NCBI RefSeq assembly: GCF_943908415.1
Contig: NZ_CALTSY010000015.1
Coordinates: forward strand, 1-45,718
Length of the DNA: 45,718 nt
Source: an uncultured Anaerococcus sp.
GTDB lineage: Bacteria > Bacillota > Clostridia > Tissierellales > Peptoniphilaceae
Reading direction: 5' to 3'
The position numbers were made by a program, and so were the translations under genes. Positions 17,878-25,781 of this stretch are shown piece after piece (the first letter of the stretch is position 1; each line of letters begins with the position of its first letter). Under the pieces are notes generated by a model. It did no database searches, was not told the origin of the DNA, and was given only the letters and a program-made list of their open reading frames with translations.

Positions 17878-17967
17878 TGTTCGATTTTATAAAGTTTAAC
17901 CTATTTACCCTTAAATACTTGCAAGCATAGGTAAAAGGCAAATATTGGATAAGACTACAATTCTATC

Positions 17968-18597
17968 TTAATTAAAAACCCTATAAAACACCTCAGCTAC
18001 AGGCAATCCAATTATAGTGTTTATATCCCCGCTAATCCTCTTGACAAATCTAGGGTCTAGGTCCTGGATGCCGTAGGCTCCTGCCTTATCCATGACATTT
18101 TCCCTTGTTATATAATCATCGATTAAACTAGAAAGTTCATCATAGTAGGGAACGAATTCTACTTCTGCTATGGAATAGAAAGTATCTTCGTAGTCCTTGG
18201 CTCTAAGACACACACTTGTGATGACATAGTGGGTTTTGCCAAAGTATGATAAAAACATATTTCTAGCTTCTTTTAGGTTTTTGGGTTTATTATAGATTTG
18301 ACCATCCATGACTACCATAGTGTCTGCTGATATGTATAGACAATTATTCTCCAGTTTGACATCAGATTTGGCACGGGATATCTCACAGCAGCTTTTACCT
18401 ACACGATGTGTGAATGGCTCTGACTCATATTTTTGCATATATCTATTTTCTATGTTTCTCTCATCTATATCTGTTTTTCTGATTTCTGGATTTAAATTCC
18501 TAAGTAAGCTCGCCCTGCGAGGTGACCCACTTAGGAGGATATATTTTTCTATATTTTCTTTGCTGCCGCTTTTTATGTATTGGTAAGTGTAGTTCAT
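17968..18597 (-). CDS. maf: Maf-like nucleoside triphosphate pyrophosphatase
   Basis: Cytoplasmic enzyme of the Maf/Ham1-like group that hydrolyses non-canonical or selected nucleoside triphosphates to monophosphate and pyrophosphate; overproduction blocks septation in Bacillus. The signature is clear: L-L-S-G-S-P-R-R at the N terminus (about residues 22-29), I-S-A-D-T-M-V in the centre with the catalytic Asp, the K-P-K-N-L-x-E-A-x-x-M helix, D-K-A-G-A-Y-G-I-Q and the closing I-x-G-D-x-x-x-I-I-G-L-P. The length, 209 aa, is a little over usual because of ~18 extra N-terminal residues. A start nearer the L-L-S-G motif is possible but no good site is seen. Monocistronic. Confidence 0.92.
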   Translation of the reverse strand: MNYTYQYIKSGSKENIEKYILLSGSPRRASLLRNLNPEIRKTDIDERNIENRYMQKYESEPFTHRVGKSCCEISRAKSDVKLENNCLYISADTMVVMDGQIYNKPKNLKEARNMFLSYFGKTHYVITSVCLRAKDYEDTFYSIAEVEFVPYYDELSSLIDDYITRENVMDKAGAYGIQDLDPRFVKRISGDINTIIGLPVAEVFYRVFN

Positions 18598-18831
18598 ATT
18601 TGCTCCTTTGCTCTATAATTTATGCCCAATAATACTGGTCTTTTAACTTCTTATGTAAATCTTAATCCATATTGTTGGTGTTAATAACTTAGAACAGGGG
18701 GACAGTTGTGATTGTTGACTGATATAGAATAAATTAATAGATTATGAAATGTTAAAAATTATTGCTAGTGGAAAAAGTACAAGATATCAATCAAAAAATT
18801 AATAAATGAATATTATTTTGCCACGAAAAGT

Positions 18832-18894
18832 AATTATCGTTCCATATATGCAACGCAAAGTGCAACGTAAATTTTACGTTGCAAAACGATAATT
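18832..18894. repeat. Nested inverted repeat upstream of the acidic-protein gene
   Basis: Outer arms AATTATCGTT (18832-18841) and AACGATAATT (18885-18894) enclose a tight inner palindrome, TGCAACGTAAA (18861-18871)/TTTACGTTGCA (18873-18883). An ACGTTGCA word also occurs near 16891. The rest of the 390-bp gap shows only AT-rich DNA. It could be a regulator site or the remnant of a small palindromic element. Confidence 0.55.
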
Positions 18895-18987
18895 TTATTA
18901 TATCTAAAATTAAAGTATAAAATAAAATCTTCCTTATCTGGGTATAATTGTAGTAGTATTATAAATAAAATGCCCGAGGAGGTTATT

Positions 18988-19884
18988 GTGACTGATAAGA
19001 GAAATGAAAATAATGGGGCTAGTGAAGTAGACCAAATTAAGGATGCCCAAGAAGTTTTAGATGAAACAGATGACATAGAAGAAGTAACAGATGTTGAGAC
19101 TAGACGTGAAGAGATAGAGGATAATCTAGATCGTGGAGAGGAACTCTATGATGGATTTGGATTTGATGATGATAGAGATAGTGATGATGATAAACTAGCA
19201 GATGATTTAGAAACAGCTAAGATCGATACTAAGGAAATAAAGAAGGCAAGTTTAGCTAATAAAGAGTCAGATTACTTAGATATAGATCGAAGTGAGAATG
19301 AAACTAGTATTGTAATTAAGACAGAAAATGAGCTAGCTACTGATGATTATATGGATGATCAATTAGAAGAGGATCATGAGACTATAGATGAGAGTATTGC
19401 CCTTGATACGTCTGATATTAAAGAGCTACCAGCTTCTAATTATAAGGAAATACCAGCAAGCACTAGGCTAGTGATAAAGGCTGATAATGGTGATATAGAT
19501 TATAAGGAAAGTCATATAGATGATGCTTACTCTGCTGAAGAAAGAGATTATATATTAGTAGAAGATAGTCTTAGCTTTGCACGCCGCAATCATAGAGTGC
19601 TAGACTTCCCAGTGAATCAATCCAATGCACCAGGACAAACTCCATCAGATTATCAACTAAAGGGAATACGCTATGCTAATGACTCTAGACCAAATACCCT
19701 ATACAATACAGCAGCCACTGCTTACAAAAATTATAGTATATTATCTATCAAAGACCATTATAAGAGTAAAAAGAAAACTAATAAAAAAGGCTTGGATATA
19801 GGAAAGATTGCATTAGGTGCTGCGGCAGCTGCAGGTCTTGCATTTCTTTTATCATCAGATGACGATGAAGGATATTTTTGGTAA
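18988..19884 (+). CDS. Acidic protein of unknown function with C-terminal hydrophobic helix
   Basis: Not recognised. The protein (298 aa) is strikingly rich in Asp and Glu for its first ~180 residues, with little sign of a folded core, then becomes basic near residue 255 (KSKKKTNKKG) and ends with one Ala/Gly/Leu-rich hydrophobic segment at about 272-290 and a short acidic tail. There is no signal peptide, so it may be a tail-anchored membrane protein with a long acidic cytoplasmic part. The chosen start is GTG at 18988, 5 nt after GAGGAGG; an ATG at 18970 precedes that site and lacks its own. A good terminator follows. Function and partners cannot be deduced. Confidence 0.65.
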   Translation: MTDKRNENNGASEVDQIKDAQEVLDETDDIEEVTDVETRREEIEDNLDRGEELYDGFGFDDDRDSDDDKLADDLETAKIDTKEIKKASLANKESDYLDIDRSENETSIVIKTENELATDDYMDDQLEEDHETIDESIALDTSDIKELPASNYKEIPASTRLVIKADNGDIDYKESHIDDAYSAEERDYILVEDSLSFARRNHRVLDFPVNQSNAPGQTPSDYQLKGIRYANDSRPNTLYNTAATAYKNYSILSIKDHYKSKKKTNKKGLDIGKIALGAAAAAGLAFLLSSDDDEGYFW

Positions 19885-19940
19885 TAGATGATTATATCCG
19901 CTAGCTTGGATATTGATTAATAATTTAATAATTGAAAAGA

Positions 19941-19976
19941 AGCTTTCTGATGTACGTTTCAGAAAGCTCCTTTTTT
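19941..19976 (+). terminator. Terminator after acidic-protein gene
   Basis: AGCTTTCTGA/TCAGAAAGCT, an exact 10-bp stem with an 8-nt loop, followed by CCTTTTTTG. The rest of the gap to 20,341 is filled by a composite repeat. Confidence 0.88.
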
Positions 19977-20003
19977 GTTTTTTACTGTGAATTGACCTAT
20001 AGC

Positions 20004-20317
20004 ATGAGATTTCTCCACTCCGTTTCATTCCGGTCGAAATGGGTGAGTGAGTATACAAGTTTTAATTATAAAATGTAGTGAATTGAAGTATATCCAATCC
20101 ATTTCTATTACTTACACTACTTAAAAAGTAATTAACCCCACAACCATCTCGACTAAGCGAGCGGAAGCGAGTGCATGGAGAGATCTCTGTTATGTGCACT
20201 ATGCAGAGATTTCTCTGATACTGTTTTTAGATTTACTTATACTTTAATATAAAACTTTTGAACATGATGAGATTTCTCCACTCCGTTTCATTCCGGTCGA
20301 AATGGGTGAGTGAGTAT
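20004..20317 (-). repeat. Composite palindromic repeat, copy 1 (inverted)
   Basis: Two identical 51-bp blocks (20004-20054 and 20267-20317) bound a middle palindromic module at 20144-20189. Read on the minus strand the order is end module, ~77 bp, middle module, ~90 bp, end module, the same order as the three plus-strand copies at 25.5, 26.1 and 29.5 kb. The end module contains ATTTCGACCGG...GGAGAAATCTCAT, whose ATTTC and GAAAT ends pair. The ~90-bp spacer also aligns with those of the other copies. Confidence 0.8.
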
Positions 20318-20341
20318 CTCTATGCAATTTTTATAAATTCC

Positions 20342-21520
20342 CTATCTAAAAGCATTAATAAAAAATGTAATTACAATTGGGTTAAAGAAGTTTACAGCTA
20401 TTGCCAGTACTATAGGAAATACGAACATTGCTACATCTGCTGGGCCTTCTTCTTCTATGATAGCCTCCATATTTGCTATAGCATTTGGGGTTTGACCTAG
20501 TCCTACTCCACAGTGGCCTGCTACCATTACTGCTGCGTCATAGTCCCTTCCTGTTAGATTGAAGGTAACTAGGCTTGTGTATAGGGATATGAATATTGCT
20601 TGGCCTAGCATTATGATTAGCATAGGTAGGGCAAGTCCTAATATTGCACTTATATTTAAATTTACAAGGCTTAGGGCTAGGAATAGGTTAAGGGAGATGT
20701 TGCCTAGGATTTCTATATTATCTATAGCAGGATTTTTTTTAAAAGCATCATAGATATTTCTTACAACAAGTCCACCAAACTGGCATCCTACATAGTAAGG
20801 GAAGTTGATACTAGTTAGTCCTAGCAATCTATTGATAAAAGTCCCCAAAAATGAAGCTAGGGCTATCACAACTACAGCATGCATCAAGCTTTGCTGGTTG
20901 ATAAGACTTCTACTTTCTTTTATATCTTTCTCTAATAAAAGTCCACTACTCTTTAAGTTATGGACACGTATAAGTCTTTTAGCAGTAGGCCCTCCTACAA
21001 GCGACCCTACAAGCAGGCCAAATGTTGCAGCAGCTACACCTATGGTAGTACTGTTGCTTGCTCCGTATCCTTCCATAATCTTTCCAAAGCTTATAGCAGA
21101 ACCTATACCACCAGTCATTGAGGTAGAGCCCATTGCTATACCGTGTAGGGGATTGATCCCTAGTAGCTTAGAAAGTCCTACTCCTATGAGATTTTGAAGT
21201 GGGAGTAGTAGGATGATTGCAAATGCAAGCTTAAGCCCAAGCCATCCACTTTTTTTAAGTAGCTTAAAGCTACAGGATAGACCTATGCATGTAAAGAATA
21301 TGTTCATAAAAAAGTCTTGTATAATCTCATCAAATTCTACAAACAAAAGTCCAGTTTGGGTCAATAAAAGATTTATTAGACTTATGATAAGTCCACCGAT
21401 TACAGGTGAAGGGATAAAAAATCTTTTGAAAAAATCTACCTTGTTTTTGATACTTTGTCCCAGGATAAAGGCAATGATTGCCACTCCTAGAGATTCTAGT
21501 ATATCTAATTCAATTTGCAT
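20342..21520 (-). CDS. gltS: Sodium/glutamate symporter GltS
   Basis: Inner-membrane carrier that imports glutamate with sodium (392 aa, normal length). The protein is hydrophobic throughout, with about ten to twelve helices. Family signatures are present in both halves: G-S-T-S-M-T-G-G-I-G-S-A near residue 131 and G-H-C-G-V-G-L-G-Q-T-P-N-A near residue 336, the paired re-entrant loops of the ESS family, with G-G-P-T near residue 178. The N terminus starts at Met-Gln-Ile-Glu-Leu, with GAGGT about 6 nt upstream on the minus strand. It is monocistronic and divergent from the polysaccharide operon. Substrate specificity for glutamate is family-based. Confidence 0.93.
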   Translation of the reverse strand: MQIELDILESLGVAIIAFILGQSIKNKVDFFKRFFIPSPVIGGLIISLINLLLTQTGLLFVEFDEIIQDFFMNIFFTCIGLSCSFKLLKKSGWLGLKLAFAIILLLPLQNLIGVGLSKLLGINPLHGIAMGSTSMTGGIGSAISFGKIMEGYGASNSTTIGVAAATFGLLVGSLVGGPTAKRLIRVHNLKSSGLLLEKDIKESRSLINQQSLMHAVVVIALASFLGTFINRLLGLTSINFPYYVGCQFGGLVVRNIYDAFKKNPAIDNIEILGNISLNLFLALSLVNLNISAILGLALPMLIIMLGQAIFISLYTSLVTFNLTGRDYDAAVMVAGHCGVGLGQTPNAIANMEAIIEEEGPADVAMFVFPIVLAIAVNFFNPIVITFFINAFR

Positions 21521-21568
21521 AAGTACCTCTTTAAATAAATTTGTTACTAACTATTATATAAGAAAAAC

Positions 21569-21597
21569 TTTAAAATAGATAGCTTATATTATATAAT
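21569..21597 (+). promoter_or_regulatory. Possible promoter of the polysaccharide operon
   Basis: TTTAAA (21569-21574) and TATAAT (21592-21597), spacer 17 nt, 20 nt before the start codon. The -35 is weak, and AT-rich surroundings make chance matches likely. Confidence 0.4.
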
Positions 21598-21617
21598 TAA
21601 AGGTGATTGGAGAAAAT

Positions 21618-22766
21618 ATGAAGATTATATTTTTTATAGCAGCCTTTGCTATATTTTACGCTATGATCGGTTATCCTTTGACTCTTATGATTTTGGAAAA
21701 AATTTTAAAGAGAGAGAATAAAAAGGACTTATCCTATAAGCCTTTCGTATCGATCATAATTTCGGCTTATAATGAAGAAAAAGTTATAGAAAAAAAACTA
21801 GAGAACATAATACAAAGCACATATCCCTATTATGAGGTTATAGTTGCCAATGATGCTTCAAATGATAATACTGTAGCTCTTGCAGAAAAGTTTATAGCAG
21901 AGCATCCAGCCTACAATATCAGGGTAAACACTGTCAAAAATCATCTAGGCAAGACCAATGCACAAGATGAAGCTGTAGAAGTGGCTAATGGAGAGATAAT
22001 AGTATTTTCTGATGCAAACTCTATGTTTAAGGCAGATGCCATAGACCAATTAGTAAGCTATTTTACAGATGAGTCTATAGAATATGTATGCGGATCTTTG
22101 GTTTATGCTAAGGATGATGATGTGGCTTCTGTAGTGGCAGAAAATTCTTATTGGGATCTAGAGCTTAGTATGAGAAAAATCGAGTCTGAGATAGCAACAA
22201 TTGCTGCAGGCAATGGAGCTATATATGCAGTACGCAAAAGTGATTATAGGCACTATGACTTGGTAAGTAGCCACGATTATGAGATGCCTTTATATGCAGG
22301 TCTAAATAAGAAAAGAGCCCTCTATAATCCAGATGCCATAGCTATGGAAAAAGCAGGACAAACTAGTAAAGATGAGTTTAAGAGAAAGGTGAGGATGCAA
22401 AGAAGAATCCTTACTAATATCTTTACCAACCTAAGAAGACTTAATATATTTAAGTACGGCTGGTTTAGCTTCTTTCACTTTAACCACAAGACTCTTAGAT
22501 TTTTGCAAGCCTTTAACCATATAGTCCTATTTATAGCAAACCTTGCTCTTTTAAACGAGGGAGTATTTTATAGGGGAGTTTTTATAGCACAAGTAGCTTT
22601 TTATGTCCTAGCAGGAATAGGTAAGTTCACAGCTTCTTCTAGCAAAGTATTCTACTTCCCATACTATTACACAATGATGATGCTAGCTCAGCTTAAGGGA
22701 GCATACAATGAGGCTACAGGCAAGAGCAAGCCAACATGGGAAAAGGCAGAGACAACGAGGTCATAA
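21618..22766 (+). CDS. Membrane glycosyltransferase, GT2 family (processive synthase-like)
   Basis: Probable sugar-polymer synthase (382 aa). An N-terminal helix (residues 1-22) precedes a GT-A domain. Visible motifs are I-S-A-Y-N-E-E, the nucleotide-binding V-A-N-D-A-S-N-D, the metal-binding S-D-A-N in place of DxD, H-D-Y-E-M-P (the catalytic-base region) and M-Q-R-R-I-L-T, in the place of the Q-x-x-R-W motif of processive cellulose/hyaluronan-type synthases, with Trp missing. Two or three C-terminal helices follow at about 300-360. The ATG at 21618 has GGAG 5 nt upstream; a GTG at 21603 is less likely. It heads five tightly packed genes. The product sugar is unknown. Confidence 0.85.
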   Translation: MKIIFFIAAFAIFYAMIGYPLTLMILEKILKRENKKDLSYKPFVSIIISAYNEEKVIEKKLENIIQSTYPYYEVIVANDASNDNTVALAEKFIAEHPAYNIRVNTVKNHLGKTNAQDEAVEVANGEIIVFSDANSMFKADAIDQLVSYFTDESIEYVCGSLVYAKDDDVASVVAENSYWDLELSMRKIESEIATIAAGNGAIYAVRKSDYRHYDLVSSHDYEMPLYAGLNKKRALYNPDAIAMEKAGQTSKDEFKRKVRMQRRILTNIFTNLRRLNIFKYGWFSFFHFNHKTLRFLQAFNHIVLFIANLALLNEGVFYRGVFIAQVAFYVLAGIGKFTASSSKVFYFPYYYTMMMLAQLKGAYNEATGKSKPTWEKAETTRS

Positions 22767-22767
22767 G

Positions 22768-23559
22768 ATGGATATAGAAGTATTAATATCGACTATGAAT
22801 GAAGAGTCCATAGATTGCTACAAGAGATTTAATCTTGAGACTGATGCACTGATTATAAATCAAACTGACCACAACTCCTATGATGAGCTAGATGCTGGCA
22901 AGTTTAAAGTGAGGATGATTTCTACTGATACTAGGGGGCTGGGAGTAAGCCGCAATCTAGCTATACTCAATTCTAGGGCTGACATTTTGGTCTTTGCAGA
23001 TGATGATGAAGTATTTGAAAGTGGCTATTCTAAAAAGATTTTAGAAGAATTTACACAGCATCCAAATGTGGATTTTTTCATATTTAAAACTATAATATAT
23101 CAAGATGGTACAGAAATTGTAAAGGTAAAAGAGGACAAAGACCTTTCTATATATAATTCCCTAAGATATGGATCAGTACATTTTGCCTTTAAAAAAGAAA
23201 TCATAAGGCGAAATAATATTTGGATATCGACCTATTTTGGTGCAGGTACTGGTAATGGTTCTGGTGAGGATAGCATCTTTATCAGAGACTGCTTTAAGGC
23301 AGGACTTAAGCTTAGGACAAGCACAAAACTTATAGCAAAGATCTATAATGATGATTCGACTTGGTTTAAGGGTTTTGATGAGAAGTTTTTCTATGATAAG
23401 GGCATGTTAGCTAGAGCACTTTTCCCTAAAAGATATAGGTTATATATAGAGCAATTTGTAAGAAGACACAAGGAAATGACTAAAGAAATAGGTATTAAAG
23501 AGGCTCGCAAGCTAATGCTTGAGGGCGCAAATGATTTTGGAGGAAACAATGGAAAATAA
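22768..23559 (+). CDS. Cytoplasmic glycosyltransferase, GT2 (GT-A) family
   Basis: Soluble GT-A glycosyltransferase of 264 aa without membrane segments. The start of the domain reads E-V-L-I-S-T-M-N-E-E; R-G-L-G-V-S-R-N is the nucleotide-sugar loop and V-F-A-D-D-D-E-V-F is the DxD metal site at about residue 77. A G-A-G-T-G-N-G-S-G-E-D-S-I-F stretch near residue 160 is the usual acceptor-side E-D motif. It starts 1 nt after the preceding stop, with CGAGG 7 nt upstream, and overlaps the next gene by 11 bp. It probably adds a side sugar or the first sugar of the polymer; donor and acceptor cannot be read. Confidence 0.87.
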   Translation: MDIEVLISTMNEESIDCYKRFNLETDALIINQTDHNSYDELDAGKFKVRMISTDTRGLGVSRNLAILNSRADILVFADDDEVFESGYSKKILEEFTQHPNVDFFIFKTIIYQDGTEIVKVKEDKDLSIYNSLRYGSVHFAFKKEIIRRNNIWISTYFGAGTGNGSGEDSIFIRDCFKAGLKLRTSTKLIAKIYNDDSTWFKGFDEKFFYDKGMLARALFPKRYRLYIEQFVRRHKEMTKEIGIKEARKLMLEGANDFGGNNGK

Positions 23560-24373
23560 AAGATCCTTATTTTCAGCAATCCCATCAGCAATTATTTTTG
23601 GGATTATAGTAGGTATGATAACCTACTTTGGACTAAACTTTGGAGGCTACAAGGAATACCAAGCCCAGGCCAAGGTTGTAACAACAAATATAGAAAACAT
23701 CAATGATGCTGCTGGTTCATCAGCAACCTATGCTGCAACAATCAACAGTCCAAAGATTAAGCAAAAAACACTAGAGACCCTAGAGATTGATTGGAATACA
23801 AGTAAGCTTGATAATAAACTTGAGATAAGACCTGTAGATAATTCATCAATAATCGATATTGTAGTTACAGATACAAATAAGCTACGTGCAGAAGACTTAG
23901 CTGACCAATATGCTGATTATACAGTAAGAGTTTTAAATAATATCTACAACTCTGGCGCTAAGGTAATGGAGTACTCTTATGGCACAGCTAGCCCATTAGA
24001 TAATACTCTTAGATATGCATTAATTACTGGTGGCATAGGATTTGTACTATGGACTCTTATTGATATGATCTATATAAATAGTTCCAATAAGAAGCTAGCT
24101 AAAACTAGTAAAAGTGATGTAGAGAGTAAAGAAGCCAAAGAAGTTGAAAGCAAGCCAGCTAAGAAAGCTAGAAAAACTGAAGAAAAAGAATATACAAAAG
24201 AAGTTCCTAGCCAAGCAGTAAGCTATGAAAGTGCTTCTAATCAAGTAAGTGAAGCTACACAAGTGATAGATAAAGATGAGATAGAAAGAGCTTCTGAAAC
24301 TAAATTATCTTCCAATAAATATGAAGTTTTAGGTAGGATCCCTTCTTATAAAAAAGGAGACTTAGATGTTTAG
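23549..24373 (+). CDS. Wzz/CpsC-like polysaccharide co-polymerase
   Basis: Membrane protein of the chain-length-determinant family (274 aa), which pairs with a CpsD-type kinase to control polymer length and export. One helix at about residues 9-30, then an outward domain of ~125 residues with the family pattern Y-x-A-x-A-K-V near residue 45 and the D-N-S-S-I-I-D-I-x-V strand, then a second helix at about 157-175. The ~95-residue cytoplasmic tail is Lys/Glu/Ser-rich, longer than in streptococcal CpsC, and probably unstructured. ATG at 23549 has GGAGG 5 nt upstream. The gene overlaps both neighbours (11 and 8 bp), so all are co-translated. Confidence 0.83.
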   Translation: MENKRSLFSAIPSAIIFGIIVGMITYFGLNFGGYKEYQAQAKVVTTNIENINDAAGSSATYAATINSPKIKQKTLETLEIDWNTSKLDNKLEIRPVDNSSIIDIVVTDTNKLRAEDLADQYADYTVRVLNNIYNSGAKVMEYSYGTASPLDNTLRYALITGGIGFVLWTLIDMIYINSSNKKLAKTSKSDVESKEAKEVESKPAKKARKTEEKEYTKEVPSQAVSYESASNQVSEATQVIDKDEIERASETKLSSNKYEVLGRIPSYKKGDLDV

Positions 24374-25031
24374 AAAAAAAGTAGACGAAAATAGAGAAAT
24401 ACTTTTGCAATCATTTTACAATCTCGAAGATAGACTTACAGAAAAGCTTGGGTCTGAGCTTGTAACAGTAGCATTTACTGCATCAAGCGAAAAAGCTCAA
24501 AAGATAGAAAGCATAGTAACCCTAGCACGACATCTTGCAGAAGAAGGGGAAAGAATCCTATTAATAGATGCAAATCTAAGAGAAACTGAGCTAGATGATG
24601 CAACAGGACTAACTAATGCTAAGGGATTTATAGATATTATACTTGGAGACTATCCTATAGAAGAAGCAGCCATTAAAGATCCAAACTTTGATGATCTATC
24701 CTATGTTTATAGTGGTGATGTAGGAAGCTATGCTGATAAATTCCTAGAGCCAGAAGATATCAAGAATTTTTATAACAATGCTCGTGATATATATGACTAT
24801 GTCTTTATCAATCTTACAGCTAATAAGGATATAGCTGAAGCCAATATGTTTGCATCACAAGCCGATGCAAGTGTAGTATTCTCTAGCTATGACCTAAGCA
24901 ACAGTCCACAAACATTTGAATCTATCAAACAACTTGAAAAATCAGGTGCAAATATTTTAGGCATCATAATTACAGATTATATATATGCCGAAGATGAGAT
25001 CGAAGAATTGTTTGGAGGCGATGATGAATAA
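24366..25031 (+). CDS. CpsD/CapB-like protein with degenerate P-loop (pseudo-BY-kinase)
   Basis: Cytoplasmic ATPase-like partner of the preceding co-polymerase (221 aa). Fold and order match bacterial tyrosine kinases: an N-terminal lead with N-R-E-I-L-L-Q-S-F-Y-N-L, the strand V-T-V-A-F-T-A-S, the helix with V-T-L-A-R-H-L-A, and the Walker A' strand I-L-L-I-D-A-N-L-R. However, where the family has P-G-E-G-K-S/T, this protein reads S-S-E-K-A-Q-K-I-E-S, without the Gly-Lys-Ser/Thr. Walker B is I-N-L-T rather than D-T-P-P, and the C terminus has no tyrosine cluster, only acidic residues. It has probably lost kinase activity and may act as a structural partner. The frame is intact, so this is divergence, not decay. 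Confidence 0.75.
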   Translation: MFRKKVDENREILLQSFYNLEDRLTEKLGSELVTVAFTASSEKAQKIESIVTLARHLAEEGERILLIDANLRETELDDATGLTNAKGFIDIILGDYPIEEAAIKDPNFDDLSYVYSGDVGSYADKFLEPEDIKNFYNNARDIYDYVFINLTANKDIAEANMFASQADASVVFSSYDLSNSPQTFESIKQLEKSGANILGIIITDYIYAEDEIEELFGGDDE

Positions 25032-25464
25032 GAAATTTAAAATAATAGCAGTATTAAGCTTAATACTCGCAACAAGTGCTTGTACAGATGATGATTATGT
25101 ATCAGTAAGACATCCGGATGGAGAGGTAAAGGAAGTCACAGATAGTGCCTTAGAAGAAACCGCTGGTGACAATCCTCAACAAGCTGAAGAAGCTAATCAA
25201 GGCACTGATGAAAATGCATCTGAACAAGGTGAGGGAAGCAGCGAAGATACAGAAAATAATGGAGATAGCCAAGGCGATGGAGTTATGTATACTGTAGAAG
25301 GCCAAGTAAATGTAAGAGTAGCTCCAAATGAAAATTCAAATGTAATGACAACAGTAGAGCCAGGAGATGAGATATTAAAACTAGGCGACTCTGATGACTG
25401 GGCAAGAATCACAATAGATGGACAGACAGGATATATAAGAAGTGACTTGTTAAAGGCAAAATAA
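25024..25464 (+). CDS. SH3-domain lipoprotein
   Basis: Exported protein of 146 aa. A hydrophobic signal of about 20 residues ends in T-S-A-C, a likely lipobox although Thr at -3 is unusual. Next is a ~65-residue Glu/Asp/Gln/Ser-rich linker, then a bacterial SH3 domain (about residues 85-145) with V-N-V-R-V-A-P-N-E-N-S-N-V, the D-D-W-A-R-I turn and G-Y-I-R-S-D-L-L. Such domains bind peptidoglycan or other wall polymers. Start ATG 25024 is 5 nt after GGAGG; ATG 25021 is too close. It overlaps the pseudo-kinase gene by 8 bp and ends the operon, so it may hold the polysaccharide or its machinery near the wall. Confidence 0.82.
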   Translation: MNKKFKIIAVLSLILATSACTDDDYVSVRHPDGEVKEVTDSALEETAGDNPQQAEEANQGTDENASEQGEGSSEDTENNGDSQGDGVMYTVEGQVNVRVAPNENSNVMTTVEPGDEILKLGDSDDWARITIDGQTGYIRSDLLKAK

Positions 25465-25501
25465 GAGTTCTATAATTGAAGAGAATATTCAACGACCAGC
25501 T

Positions 25502-25730
25502 ATTTCGACCGTAGTGGAGAAATCTAAGCCTATTGCGTATACCAGAGATCTCTCCATGCACTCGCTAACGCTCGTTAAGTCGAGATGGTATGAGGGTTTA
25601 TCTACTTTTTGTGTAGTAGAGATGTATATACTTAAATTCACTGTACTTATATAAAACATATAGTTTTAATTAAATAGCGTATATACCCAACCCATTTCGA
25701 CCGGAGCGAAGTGGAGTGGAGAAATCTCAT
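25502..25730 (+). repeat. Composite palindromic repeat, copy 2
   Basis: End module (25502-25527, shortened), middle module (25541-25588), a ~100-bp AT-rich spacer, end module (25691-25730). The spacer aligns by eye with those of the other three copies (a conserved CTACTTTTTGTGTAGTAGAG-like start and an AGTTTTAATTAAAT-like end). The middle module is the short form with no insert. It fills the gap between the polysaccharide operon and the GIY-YIG gene. Confidence 0.8.
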
Positions 25731-25781
25731 ACACCTCTTATATCATGGAAAACTTTATCAAAGAATAAAAAAGGAATTACT

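Noticed and set aside
17708..17941. 77-codon minus-strand frame over the repeat after the toxin gene
   Set aside because: It lies across a palindromic repeat and a terminator; no domain and no ribosome site.
20559..21578. Plus-strand frames opposite gltS (64, 130 and 121 codons)
   Set aside because: They mirror a clear, full-length GltS; their hydrophobic look comes from the antisense of a membrane protein.
24366..25031. Frameshift or pseudogene explanation for the CpsD-like gene
   Set aside because: The frame is intact, overlaps both neighbours in the normal way and keeps the surrounding strands and helices; only the motif residues differ.
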